Part shown: one piece after another, positions 54,347 through 62,857 of the stretch
Layout of the letters: each line of letters begins with the position of its first letter
How positions within the stretch are numbered: position 1 is the first letter of the stretch
Assembly (NCBI GenBank): GCA_964641665.1
Contig: CAZXKO010000031.1
Location: forward strand, 102,165 to 166,164
From: Gp1-AA133 sp964641665
GTDB lineage: Bacteria; Acidobacteriota; Terriglobia; Terriglobales; Acidobacteriaceae
DNA length: 64,000 bases
Direction: 5' to 3'
The notes under the pieces: generated by a model
The model's database searches: none
What the model saw: only the letters and a program-made list of their open reading frames with translations
What the model was told of the DNA's origin: nothing
Program-made: the position numbers and the translations under genes

Positions 54347-55471
54347 ATGACAAAAAGACTGTTTCTGGTACTGGGGGTGATGGCAGTCCTCCTAACTGCC
54401 TTGGGTTTCATAAAGTTCAAGCAGGTTGGGACCGCTGTCCATGCTGCCGCGTTTCAGCCTCCGCCCGAGGCGGTTACGACGGTCGTGGTCCAACGAGAAC
54501 AATGGCCAGCGACCATGAGCGTGATCGGCACGATGGAGGCGGTTCATGGGGTCACAGTCAGCGCCGATCTTCCGGGAACGGTAGCCAAGATCGATTTTGA
54601 TTCGGGCAAAGCTGTTCAGGCCGGTGACGTATTGATCGAACTGGATACGCGGCAGGAGAGGGCCCAATTGGCAGCTCTGGAGGCCCAGCGTGACCTGGCT
54701 CGCGTAAATTTCGAGCGCAGTCAGAAGCTCGCTACTGAGGGTGTAATCTCTCGCGTGGATTTCGACCAGGCGACCGCCCAGCAAAAGTCCACCGAAGCCA
54801 ATGTGGCCGAAATCCGTGCCACCATTGAACGCAAGACTATCCGTGCGCCGTTTACGGGAATTCTGGGCATCCGCAAGATCAACCTCGGACAGTATCTCTC
54901 CGCCGGCAGCGCTATCGTTTCTCTTCAGTCGCTGAACCCGATCTACGTCAACGTCGGCGTGCCGCAGCAGGCCGCGGGTCAGGTGCCGGTCGGCCGCAGG
55001 TTGCGCGTGACGACTGAAAGTCTAACCGGCAAGGGATTCAATGGTACCGTGACGGCGATCGATTCAATCGTCGATGAAGGCACCCGGAACATACAGGTGC
55101 AGGCCACCTTATCGAATCCTGGGGGGCGATTGCGGCCCGGCATGTTCGTCCAGGTAGATCTGCCCCTGGGCGACAGCCGGCCGGTCATTTCTCTGCCGGC
55201 GTCTGCGATCAGCTACGCTCCATACGGCGACTCCGTCTACGTGGTGACGAGCCTCAAGGACCAGAAAGGCAACAGCTACCGGGGAGTGCGCCAGCAGTTC
55301 GTGAAGGTCGAGGGTTCCCGTGGAGACCAGGTCGGCATCGTCTCCGGCTTGAACCCGGGAGACGAAGTGGTGAGTTCGGGCGTATTCAAATTGCGCAACG
55401 GAGCTGCCGTTCAAGTGAACAACAAAGTCCAGCCCGAAAACAATCCGACCCCCAAGCCCGAGGACAGCTAA
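54347..55471 (+). CDS. RND efflux periplasmic adaptor (MFP)
   Basis: 374 residues, AGGGGAA before the ATG. An N-terminal membrane anchor (RLFLVLGVMAVLLTALGF) is followed by the lipoyl/hairpin region GTVAKIDFDSGKAVQAGDVLIELD, a coiled-coil hairpin (QERAQLAALEAQRDLARVNF), then the second lipoyl half IRAPFTGILGIRKINLGQYLSAG and beta-barrel LRPGMFVQVDLPLG. It bridges the inner-membrane pump to an outer-membrane channel. It is 15 bp upstream of the pump gene; no TolC-type gene is in the window. Confidence 0.93.
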   Translation: MTKRLFLVLGVMAVLLTALGFIKFKQVGTAVHAAAFQPPPEAVTTVVVQREQWPATMSVIGTMEAVHGVTVSADLPGTVAKIDFDSGKAVQAGDVLIELDTRQERAQLAALEAQRDLARVNFERSQKLATEGVISRVDFDQATAQQKSTEANVAEIRATIERKTIRAPFTGILGIRKINLGQYLSAGSAIVSLQSLNPIYVNVGVPQQAAGQVPVGRRLRVTTESLTGKGFNGTVTAIDSIVDEGTRNIQVQATLSNPGGRLRPGMFVQVDLPLGDSRPVISLPASAISYAPYGDSVYVVTSLKDQKGNSYRGVRQQFVKVEGSRGDQVGIVSGLNPGDEVVSSGVFKLRNGAAVQVNNKVQPENNPTPKPEDS

Positions 55472-55486
55472 GTCGAGGACAGCCAA

Positions 55487-58400
55487 ATGAAGTTCACCGA
55501 TCTTTTTGTCAAGCGGCCGGTCCTCGCGATTGTCGTAAATCTGGTCATCCTCATCGCGGGCCTGCAGTCGATTCGTTCGTTGAGCGTGCGCCAGTATCCC
55601 CGCAGCGACATCGCGGTAGTGCAGGTCACCACGGTTTACGTGGGCGCGAATGCCGACTTGGTCCGTGGCTTCATCACCACGCCGCTGGAGCGCGTGATCG
55701 CCAGCGCCGATGGCATCGACTACATGGAATCGTCGAGCGCCCAGGGCCTCAGCACGATCACCGTCCACCTGAAGCTCAACTACGATACCAACGCTGCTCT
55801 CACGCAAATTCAGGCGAAGCTGGCGCAGGTGCGCAACGACTTGCCGCCGGAATCCCAGGCGCCGGTGATTGATCTGCAAACGGCGGACCAGCAGTTTGCT
55901 GCCATGTACCTGGGCTTTTCTTCCGCGAATCTTGATCAGAACCAGATTACCGACTACCTGACCCGAGTCGTGCAACCGAAGTTAAGCGCGATCAATGGCG
56001 TGCAGCGCGCCGACATCCTCGGCGACCGCACCTTCGCGATGCGCATCTGGCTGAAGCCCGACAAGATGGCGGCACTCGGCATCTCCGCTTCCACCGTGCG
56101 CGATGCACTCTCGAAGAACAACCATCTCTCGGCCCTCGGACAGACGAAGGGCTCTATGGTGTCGGTGAACCTGATTGCCAACACCGATTTGCGCACGCCC
56201 GAGGAATTTCGCCAGCTCGTCGTGAAAAAAGACAAGGGCGTGGTCGTTCGCCTGGGCGAGATTGCGGACGTGGTACTGGGTGCCCAAAACTACGAGCAGG
56301 ATGTTCGCTTCAATGGCGAGACGGCGACGTTCATGGGCATCTGGGTGCTGCCGACCGCCAACTCTCTTGAGGTGATCAAGAAAGTGCGCGCAGCGCTGCC
56401 CGAGATTCAGTCGCAATTGCCGCCAGGCATGAAAGCTGGCATTCCTTACGACTCGACTGCCTACATTCAAGACGCCATCAACGAGGTCTTGAGCACTCTG
56501 AGCGAGACCCTCATCATCGTTATCGTAGTCATATTCTTGTTCCTGGGTTCGTTCCGCTCGGTACTTATTCCGATTGTCGCCATCCCCGTTTCCCTGATCG
56601 GCGCCGTTTTCCTGATGCTGGTGGCGGGCTTCACCATCAATCTTCTGACGCTGCTGGCGATCGTGCTCTCTGTTGGCTTGGTCGTCGATGACGCGATCGT
56701 CATGGTGGAGAACGTGGAACGCCACCTTCACATGGGCAAGCCTCCCATACGAGCAGCCATGGATGCGGCCCGCGAGTTGGTCGGTCCGATTATCGCTATG
56801 ACCATCACGCTGGCTGCGGTTTACGCGCCCGTGGGGATTCAGGGTGGTTTGACGGGTGCTTTGTTTCGCGAGTTCGCCTTCACGCTGGCAGGTGCGGTCA
56901 TCGTCTCCGGAGTGGTTGCACTGACTCTCTCGCCCATGATGGGCTCTCGGCTGCTGCGCGCCGGTGATACCGAGCGCGGGTTTGCCGGCTTGGTAAACCG
57001 CGCTTTTGAGAAAGTGCGTACCACCTATTCGAGCCTGCTTACGGGAACGCTGCAATACAGGCCAGTGGTTCTCGTCGTATGGGCAATCGTCGTCGCTTTG
57101 ATTGTCCCGTTCTACATGTTCTCGCAGCGGGAGCTGGCACCCGCCGAAGACCAGGGAGTTGTATTCGGGGTGATCCAGTCGTCCGCAAACGCAACCATCG
57201 ATCAGACGAATCTGTTCACCCAGGAGGTGTACGACGTCTATCGCTCGTTTCCCGAGAGTGACAGCATTTTTCAAATCACCTCGCCGAGCGGCGGTTTCGG
57301 TGGCATGGTGACCAAACCCTGGAGCCAGCGCAAGAGAACTGCGCAACAGCTCCTGGTCGCGACTGTCCCGCCGTTGTCCAGAATTCCGGGCATCCGCGTG
57401 ATCCCGCTGACCCCGCCACCGCTGCCCGGCGGCGGAAACTTCCCGGTGGAGTTCGTCGTCGTATCTGCCGCCGAGCCCCGACAGCTCAGCGAGTTTGCCA
57501 ACCAATTGGTGCAAAAAGCCTTCGCCAGTGGCCTCTTTATTTACGCGGACACCGACCTGAAATTCGACCAGCCCCAGTCCGAAGTCGTCTTTAACCGTGA
57601 CAAGCTGCGGTCCCAGGGCGTCGACCTGACCCAGGCCGGTCAGGACCTGGCCACATTTTTGGGCGGAGACTACATCAACCGGTTCAGCATCCAGGGCCGC
57701 AGTTACAAGGTCATTCCGCAGATCAAGCGCGTCGATCGCCTGACGCCCAGCCAACTGGAACAGATTTACGTTACCGGATCAGACAACAAACTGGTGCCGC
57801 TTTCGACCTTCGCCACGCTCAAGGCCACGACGGAACCGCGACAGCTGAATAAGTTCCAGCAGCTGAACGCGGTCACGATTCAAGGCGTGATCCCGCCCAA
57901 TGTGCCGCTCGACAAGGCGCTGAGCTTTCTTGAACAACAGGCCAGGCAGATCCTGCCTCAGGGTTTCACCGTCGACTACGCCGGCGAATCGCGCCAGCTG
58001 CGCGTCGAAGGCAGCAAATTCCTCGGTACCTTCCTCCTGTCCGCCGTGCTGATTTACCTGGTGCTGGCGGCACAGTTTGAGAGCTTCCGCGATCCTTTCA
58101 TTATTCTCGTGGGCTCTGTTCCGTTGGCGATTTCGGGCGCGCTGATGTTCTCGTTCCTGGGACTGACTACGCTGAACATCTATAGCCAGGTCGGGTTGAT
58201 CACGCTGGTCGGCCTGGTATCGAAAAACGGCATCCTTATTGTGGAGTTCGCCAACCATCTGCAGGAAACTGGAAAGACCAAGATTGTCGCGGTGATTGAA
58301 GCGGCCACAACGCGCTTGCGTCCGATCCTGATGACCACGGCGGCCACTGTTGTCGGTCACTTCCCGCTGGTACTGGCGAAGGGTCCGGGCGCTGGAGCCC

Positions 58401-58570
58401 GCAACAGCATCGGAATCATGCTGGTCAGCGGGATGATCATCGGAACGGCATTTACCCTGTTCGTCGTTCCTTCGATCTACGTGTTCGTAGCGAAAACGCA
58501 CGTCGCGCTCGCGGAGGGGGATGCCGAACCGGAGAGCGAATCACTTCAGCCGGTGGATGCGATTGCTTAA
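55487..58570 (+). CDS. RND efflux pump permease, HAE-1 family
   Basis: 1027 residues, full length for AcrB/MexB-type pumps. N-terminal cytoplasmic start FTDLFVKRPVLAIVVNLVIL, a porter domain with YMESSSAQGLSTITVHLKL, then helices 2-6 including GLVVDDAIVMVENVERH with the two proton-relay Asp residues. The second porter domain and helices 8-12 (LGLTTLNIYSQVGLITLVGLVSKNGILIVEF) complete it. It would export amphiphilic toxins or drugs driven by the proton gradient. It is translated from the same transcript as the adaptor. Confidence 0.95.
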   Translation: MKFTDLFVKRPVLAIVVNLVILIAGLQSIRSLSVRQYPRSDIAVVQVTTVYVGANADLVRGFITTPLERVIASADGIDYMESSSAQGLSTITVHLKLNYDTNAALTQIQAKLAQVRNDLPPESQAPVIDLQTADQQFAAMYLGFSSANLDQNQITDYLTRVVQPKLSAINGVQRADILGDRTFAMRIWLKPDKMAALGISASTVRDALSKNNHLSALGQTKGSMVSVNLIANTDLRTPEEFRQLVVKKDKGVVVRLGEIADVVLGAQNYEQDVRFNGETATFMGIWVLPTANSLEVIKKVRAALPEIQSQLPPGMKAGIPYDSTAYIQDAINEVLSTLSETLIIVIVVIFLFLGSFRSVLIPIVAIPVSLIGAVFLMLVAGFTINLLTLLAIVLSVGLVVDDAIVMVENVERHLHMGKPPIRAAMDAARELVGPIIAMTITLAAVYAPVGIQGGLTGALFREFAFTLAGAVIVSGVVALTLSPMMGSRLLRAGDTERGFAGLVNRAFEKVRTTYSSLLTGTLQYRPVVLVVWAIVVALIVPFYMFSQRELAPAEDQGVVFGVIQSSANATIDQTNLFTQEVYDVYRSFPESDSIFQITSPSGGFGGMVTKPWSQRKRTAQQLLVATVPPLSRIPGIRVIPLTPPPLPGGGNFPVEFVVVSAAEPRQLSEFANQLVQKAFASGLFIYADTDLKFDQPQSEVVFNRDKLRSQGVDLTQAGQDLATFLGGDYINRFSIQGRSYKVIPQIKRVDRLTPSQLEQIYVTGSDNKLVPLSTFATLKATTEPRQLNKFQQLNAVTIQGVIPPNVPLDKALSFLEQQARQILPQGFTVDYAGESRQLRVEGSKFLGTFLLSAVLIYLVLAAQFESFRDPFIILVGSVPLAISGALMFSFLGLTTLNIYSQVGLITLVGLVSKNGILIVEFANHLQETGKTKIVAVIEAATTRLRPILMTTAATVVGHFPLVLAKGPGAGARNSIGIMLVSGMIIGTAFTLFVVPSIYVFVAKTHVALAEGDAEPESESLQPVDAIA

Positions 58571-58867
58571 CGCGTCCAGCGGCTTTCCTGACGCTGGCGA
58601 TTCCTTGATGCTGGCGTTTGTATCAAAGATCGGGTTTGTGATCGCGCCGAGACTCGGCGTGAATTCTTATGCGGAGACGTCTCGGCCGCCGGCTTCGAAT
58701 TGAGTCAGAACGCGGGAGTTCCGCGCAACTCCAATAGACGGCCCGTGACGAAATTTCGCGAAGTCGTCCATCCCTTCGCCCGATTTAGAAGCGCCACCGT
58801 CAACAGGTTGCGTTTGCGGGCTTCCTCAAGCGCCATGACAATGTTGCGCGAGAAGCTGGCTATTGAG
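58571..58867. other. Region after the RND operon
   Basis: About 300 bp without an intact gene. A degraded SIS-domain fragment may be present on the minus strand (next entry). Confidence 0.45.
58705..58860 (-). pseudogene. Possible SIS-domain remnant
   Basis: The minus-strand frame reads SRNIVMALEEARKRNLLTVALL, which resembles the helix-strand unit of sugar-isomerase (SIS) domains of phosphoheptose isomerases. Both flanks are unlike the family and there is no start. It may be a scrap of a gmhA-type gene. Low certainty. Confidence 0.3.
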
Positions 58868-59047
58868 TCACGAGCGGCAACAAACCCCATACCGTTGCCA
58901 GAGCCGAAACCAAGGGCTGTGCGCGAGCAAATCGTCGTGACTGCGATTCGCAGCCGTGAGATCACTCAGGCTCACCGGTCGAGTGTCCGGCACTGCGAAG
59001 ATGCGTTCTAGCCGCTCGATTTCAGCGATGGTCTTTTCAGCGTCCAT
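58868..59047 (-). CDS. Small conserved protein (59 aa)
   Basis: ATG at 59047, stop at 58868. The sequence is an acidic helix (MDAEKTIAEIERLERIF), a short loop, then SPWFRLWQRYGVCCRS with two adjacent cysteines. To my recollection, similar 60-70-residue proteins ending in FRLWQRYGVCC occur in Acidobacteria as hypotheticals; this needs a search. No known function. The Shine-Dalgarno is weak. Confidence 0.55.
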   Translation of the reverse strand: MDAEKTIAEIERLERIFAVPDTRPVSLSDLTAANRSHDDLLAHSPWFRLWQRYGVCCRS

Positions 59048-59338
59048 TCGTCACAATATCTAACAGAAAGGCGGGGAGGTCAATTCTGAGCGGCATCTCC
59101 AAAGACCGTGACTGTGGGACTTTTCCGCTGACAGTCGATCCGCCAGCAACCGCCTGCCACAGGCACCCAGAACGCACGACTCATCGTCCGGTTCTTCCCA
59201 GGCGCGGCATGTCCGTCTTTCAACCGCATTCTTCCGATGTGCTTCGGCAATGGAGAACTAATGCTATCGTCTCTGTGGTTTTCTGTGATCGAGATCACAT
59301 TCAGTTCTTTCGCTCAATTTGGCACACCTTGCGTGTTC

Positions 59339-59518
59339 CTAACGCTTCTTAGGGATGGAGAGGGAAGGCAGTAAATCCTCGCTTTCGGCCAAACGCCTGA
59401 TGGCGAGTCGAATGATGTGAATCATACCGAGTCCGAGCTTTTGTTGAAGGCACTCAATGAGATGCAGGTCTGAGTCCGTAAAGCGAACAGTCGTAGACTT
59501 GAGTTTCTCGTTCTTCAT
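59339..59518 (-). CDS. Small ribbon-helix-helix-like protein (59 aa)
   Basis: ATG at 59518, stop at 59339. KSTTVRFTDSDLHLIECLQQKLGLG looks like the beta-strand and first helix of an Arc/MetJ-type ribbon-helix-helix, followed by a second helix (MIHIIRLAIRRLAES). Such proteins bind DNA as dimers and are often antitoxins or repressors. No toxin-like partner is adjacent; the neighbours are other small or decayed genes. AAGGG lies very close to the start codon. Confidence 0.6.
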   Translation of the reverse strand: MKNEKLKSTTVRFTDSDLHLIECLQQKLGLGMIHIIRLAIRRLAESEDLLPSLSIPKKR

Positions 59519-59733
59519 AACCCTTCATTCTTGCAGCCGGGCGATTGGCCTGTCGTTGCCCCAGAGCACTAAGCAGGAAGCGAGGAGAGACAGCTGAACG
59601 ATATCTCTGAGGTATCACGCTGCGAAGAATTTCAGTGAACATGCATCGCAAAGGGCGGGATGGACAGACACATTTTCCAACAAATCTGGCTGAGCATTCA
59701 GTCGTTTATTCCCGGTCAGAAGGCTTTCAAACG

Positions 59734-59934
59734 TCACGCCGCAGCACCTTCTTCGAGTCGATGCAACTCGATTTCTTTAATGGTGAACTCCGTGAAACCG
59801 CAACGCAAACAGACCAAAAGCTTCGGGAATACCAAGACAGCAGGCTTGTCCAGAGCCTCCCGTCCGGGAAAATGGAGGTTGACCTCCGCACCCAACTCGC
59901 GCTGATTGCCTGATCCACACGACTTGCATGCCAT
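59734..59934 (-). CDS. Small zinc-ribbon protein (66 aa)
   Basis: From the ATG at 59934: MACKSCGSGN provides one CxxC knuckle and LLVCLRCGFTEF the second, about 30 residues later, forming a four-cysteine zinc ribbon. Between them EVNLHFPGREALDKPAV is a beta-hairpin-like linker. It resembles conserved acidobacterial hypotheticals. The frame is open further upstream (to 60024), but the Cys-rich core begins here and GGAAG precedes this ATG. Confidence 0.65.
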   Translation of the reverse strand: MACKSCGSGNQRELGAEVNLHFPGREALDKPAVLVFPKLLVCLRCGFTEFTIKEIELHRLEEGAAA

Positions 59935-60355
59935 AACTTCCGCCGTCTCCTGAATAGGACTCGTGAGGTTTCCCCATGGCGAGAGACGCCCATCCAGGCT
60001 GACACCGCCCAAGGCCAAGTGCACATTGTTATACCCTCGTTCTTTTCAAGCTGCAACCGGAGTCAACCAGCGGATCGAACAGTTCTCGATAGATTCCGAA
60101 TTCTGATGTCGGTTTGGCAGAACTCAAGCCTTTTCAGTCATGGTTCGAGAGGGGTCGCGCCAATGCCTCCCCCAAGCCGTTGCACGAGTTCTATGGTAGA
60201 TTGTTAGTGTCCGGCGCTGTTAGATCGTTTTTTTCGCATCCTTCCGCCCCCGATCCGTAGACCCTCAACGGTGACGGTTCCTTGCGATACCGATAACCTC
60301 CAGTTCAGCAACTATCCTCGGAGACTGGGGTTATGAACTATGAGGGGGGACTGCC
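59935..60355. other. Non-coding region before the response regulator
   Basis: About 420 bp with no supportable gene. Confidence 0.5.
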
Positions 60356-60853
60356 TTGGAAGGATCAACCGCTCGGATTCTTGTGGTGGATGACTACGAC
60401 CCGTTCCGGCGTTTCGTCTCAACGACGCTCCAGAAGCACCTGAAATTGCAGGTCATCGCCGAAGCATGGGATGGGCTAGAAGCGGTTCAGAAAGCCGAAG
60501 AACTGCAGCCGGACTTGATTGTGCTCGACCTAGGACTTCCTACACTGAATGGAATTGAAGCCGCTCGACGAATCCGCAAGCTCTCCCCCAAATCCAAAAT
60601 ACTTTTTGTCAGCCAAGAATCTTCTGCCGACGTAGTGGAGGAAGCCCTTGCCTTGGGAGCACTGGGCTACGTTGTTAAAGCACATGCCGGAAGTGACCTG
60701 TTACTCGCTGTGGGAGCGGTCCTTGAGGGCAGGCAGTTTGTCAGTGCTGGATTGGCGGGTGTCAGGGCCGGTGATAATGGGAGCCATTTTCGCCGGTGTG
60801 GGCCGGAGCCAGTGATCCACCCGAGAGAGCCCCGGTCGACGGAGACGCAGTAA
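60356..60853 (+). CDS. Stand-alone response-regulator receiver protein
   Basis: 165 residues, TTG start with a GAGGGGGG Shine-Dalgarno about 7 nt upstream. The receiver domain (about 6-125) is complete: acidic pair in LVVDDYDP, phospho-acceptor Asp in LIVLDLGLP, Ser in LFVSQES and the switch Lys in GYVVKAHAG. It resembles NarL-type receivers, but the expected LuxR helix-turn-helix is absent; the last 40 residues are unstructured and Arg/Pro-rich. It could act as a phosphate sink or protein-interaction regulator, or be a truncated NarL-family regulator. No histidine kinase is nearby. Confidence 0.85.
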   Translation: MEGSTARILVVDDYDPFRRFVSTTLQKHLKLQVIAEAWDGLEAVQKAEELQPDLIVLDLGLPTLNGIEAARRIRKLSPKSKILFVSQESSADVVEEALALGALGYVVKAHAGSDLLLAVGAVLEGRQFVSAGLAGVRAGDNGSHFRRCGPEPVIHPREPRSTETQ

Positions 60854-61444
60854 GAACTCTACAACAGTTTCTAAATTGCGTTGCGGGTTGCGCGCAATTT
60901 CTGCTAGGAATCATTACGGCGCTGCCGTGGTTGTGCCGCTGCCACGCAAGTCTGACTACTTACCCTTCGGTTTGTCTGTTCGGGATCGACGGCCAACTAC
61001 ACATCTGCGCGGCATAGAGCCCGCCAGAGTAGGCCATAGGGATCGACCCAGGACACAAGGGCATGAGTCTGTGCTTGCGTTGCAACGGATGCTCGTTTGG
61101 GCGTTGGGCGCTGGAGGGTACTCGCTTGTAGGAGTCAGCGCGCTTTGCAAAAACGCGGTCGTCGGCCCCTGCGCAAATCGCGGTGACGTTGTATTGTCTC
61201 CGAAACCTAATTTCACTTCTCGTGGCTCCCCCTCAAACCGGCAATAGTGGCTCCCTTTTACATCGGCGCTAACAGTGAACGGCCTATCAAGCAGTCTTAG
61301 ACTGTGTCGCAGTACCTTCCTCCAGTAGACGCAACACGACGCAACTTGGTTTCTGGAAGCGTGGACTGCGCAGCGCCGCTCCTAGACTCGGTGACAGATA
61401 GCCGACGAGCACTGACGAATCTCCGCAATCCAAGAACTAGATCA
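60854..61444. other. Non-coding region left of IS1595
   Basis: About 590 bp, no gene or repeat that I can support. Confidence 0.5.
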
Positions 61445-61479
61445 CTTCTGATTATCCGGTTGCTTCAGCAACCCCCAAT
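61445..61479 (+). repeat. IS1595-type left inverted repeat
   Basis: A 35-bp terminal repeat starting CTTCTGATTATCCGG, matching the complement of 62446-62480 with one mismatch (position 61472). Confidence 0.85.
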
Positions 61480-62465
61480 CGGTTGTGGTTGAGGTCTCTA
61501 GCTCCTCGAATCTGCTCATACTCGGTTGATTTGCGGCCGGTTCCGAGACCAAGTAGGGTCTGAAATGCGGCAGCCGGCGTCTTGCGGCGATTGTGCCGAA
61601 AGACGAATTCGTCGAGGTATACCTGGAGTTGGGCCTTACTCACACCGTGGTAGGTGCCGATGAGCCACTGCTGGAGGTTGCCGATGGCTCGATTGGCAAG
61701 TGGAACGGCGGACTTCGCACCTTTGCGTAGCTCCGAGCGGAGCGGCTGGATGCGAGCGACATGTTTAAAGCCGGCCTCAACGAGACCAGCGAAACTTTTG
61801 AGGCCATCCGTATAGATGGTGGAACCAGGTGCAACGTTCCGGGTAAGTACCGGAATTATCGTGCTGGCCTTGAAGTCGGGAATCACGTTCATGCGAGCTC
61901 GACCGGACGCGGGACCACGCTTTTCCACGGTCACCAGAACGAGAGCCGCTCGTCGATCCTTGAGTTGCCGGCTCCCTTGCAGCCCGGCTTGCTCGCCGCC
62001 AACCCACGTGTCATCAACCTCTACTTCGCCGCGCAGAGGCTCGCGAGCCGCATTCACCATCGCCCGGCGAAGTTTGTGCAGCATCATCCACGCGGTCTCG
62101 TAACTGGAAAGACCGAGTTGACGCTGTAGAAGCAGCGCGGACACGCCACGCTTGTCAGTGGTCATCAGATACGCCGCCCAGAACCAGTGGGTCAGTGGAA
62201 TCTTGGTCCGGTGAAGGACTGTCCCGGATGTCAACGAAACCTGATGCCGGCATTTGGCGCATTGGTGACGCCCTTGGTTCACCAATTCATACGCTCTTTC
62301 GTGCCCGCATCGCGGACAACTGAACCCATCCGGCCAACGGCACGCGGTCCGATACTGCTGGCAAGCCTCCTCTGTGGCGAAGTCGGTCTGAAACTGACGA
62401 AGCGTCTTGGGGAACGGTGGTCGGGCAACGCTGAATACACTACCCATTGGGGCTTGCTGAAGCAA
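61452..62465 (-). CDS. IS1595-family transposase
   Basis: 337 residues. An N-terminal zinc ribbon (CPRCGHERAY and CAKCRHQVS) precedes the ISXO2-like DDE/DDN catalytic domain: VEVDDTWVGGEQ (first Asp), STIYTDGLKSFAGL (second Asp) and the C-terminal LQVYLDEFVFRHNRRKTP with the Asn/Glu region. The first codons lie within the right inverted repeat; Met7 at 62447 is an alternative start. The gene is intact, so the element may be active. Confidence 0.92.
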   Translation of the reverse strand: MLQQAPMGSVFSVARPPFPKTLRQFQTDFATEEACQQYRTACRWPDGFSCPRCGHERAYELVNQGRHQCAKCRHQVSLTSGTVLHRTKIPLTHWFWAAYLMTTDKRGVSALLLQRQLGLSSYETAWMMLHKLRRAMVNAAREPLRGEVEVDDTWVGGEQAGLQGSRQLKDRRAALVLVTVEKRGPASGRARMNVIPDFKASTIIPVLTRNVAPGSTIYTDGLKSFAGLVEAGFKHVARIQPLRSELRKGAKSAVPLANRAIGNLQQWLIGTYHGVSKAQLQVYLDEFVFRHNRRKTPAAAFQTLLGLGTGRKSTEYEQIRGARDLNHNRLGVAEATG

Positions 62466-62480
62466 CCGGATAATCAGAAG
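62446..62480 (-). repeat. IS1595-type right inverted repeat
   Basis: 35-bp partner of 61445-61479, ending CCGGATAATCAGAAG on the plus strand. Confidence 0.85.
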
Positions 62481-62518
62481 ATCACTAGCACCCAGTTGCC
62501 GCCAAGTGATTGAAAAGA

Positions 62519-62563
62519 TGGTGAGCGCGGAAGGAATCGAACCTTCAACCTACTGATTAAGAG
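62519..62563 (-). repeat. 3' fragment of tRNA-Lys(CTT), probable attachment-site scar
   Basis: On the minus strand 45 nt form the 3' part of a lysine tRNA: anticodon loop CTCTTAA, stem strand TCAGT, variable loop, a perfect T arm (GAAGG TTCGATT CCTTC), acceptor strand CGCGCTC, discriminator A and encoded CCA. The 5' part is missing: upstream there is no GAGCGCG acceptor strand and no D arm, and homology stops at the anticodon stem. That is the shape left by integration into a tRNA gene, as at 16683-16736. Confidence 0.75.
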
Positions 62564-62857
62564 TTGTCGCACCTCAGCAGGCTCACACACCACGATCACC
62601 ATCTGAAATCAATCACTTGCCCACAACCTAGCCCGCACGGAAGCACTTGGTCGAAGTAGCGAAAAAGCCCGTATTGGCGCGCATGGGCTCGAAGCGTACG
62701 GCACATTCTGCGGCACACCTTGCTGGCCTGTCGATCAGGCCTAAGACATTTTCTGTGTGACTCAATCTGGCCGCATTGTTGTGACAATTATGACCAGCAC
62801 ATGACGTTCGCCTAGGTGTCGGTTAGCCGTTCTTGCAATTGGTGAACGAAGCCGAAC
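62564..62857. other. Non-coding region right of the tRNA-Lys fragment
   Basis: About 290 bp, no gene recognised. Confidence 0.45.

Larger units (their letters stand above)
61445..62480 (-). mobile_element. IS1595-family insertion sequence
   Basis: 1036-bp element: 35-bp inverted repeats at both ends and one transposase filling the interior. A direct ATCA flanks both ends, but the 8-bp target duplication usual for this family is not seen (outside: CTAGATCA left, ATCACTAG right). It inserted 38 bp from the tRNA-Lys fragment. Confidence 0.85.

Noticed and set aside
54135..54350. 71-codon frame before the RND adaptor
   Set aside because: No recognisable features, overlaps the adaptor start and its Shine-Dalgarno; treated as chance.
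55982..57754. Long minus-strand frame (590 codons) opposite the RND pump
   Set aside because: It lies fully antisense to a full-length conserved permease; composition is a shadow of the high-G+C plus strand.
62519..62605. A complete tRNA-Lys with an enlarged anticodon arm
   Set aside because: A longer stem can be drawn using CTGCTGA further upstream, but there is no matching 5' acceptor strand and no D arm, so a 3' fragment is the better reading.
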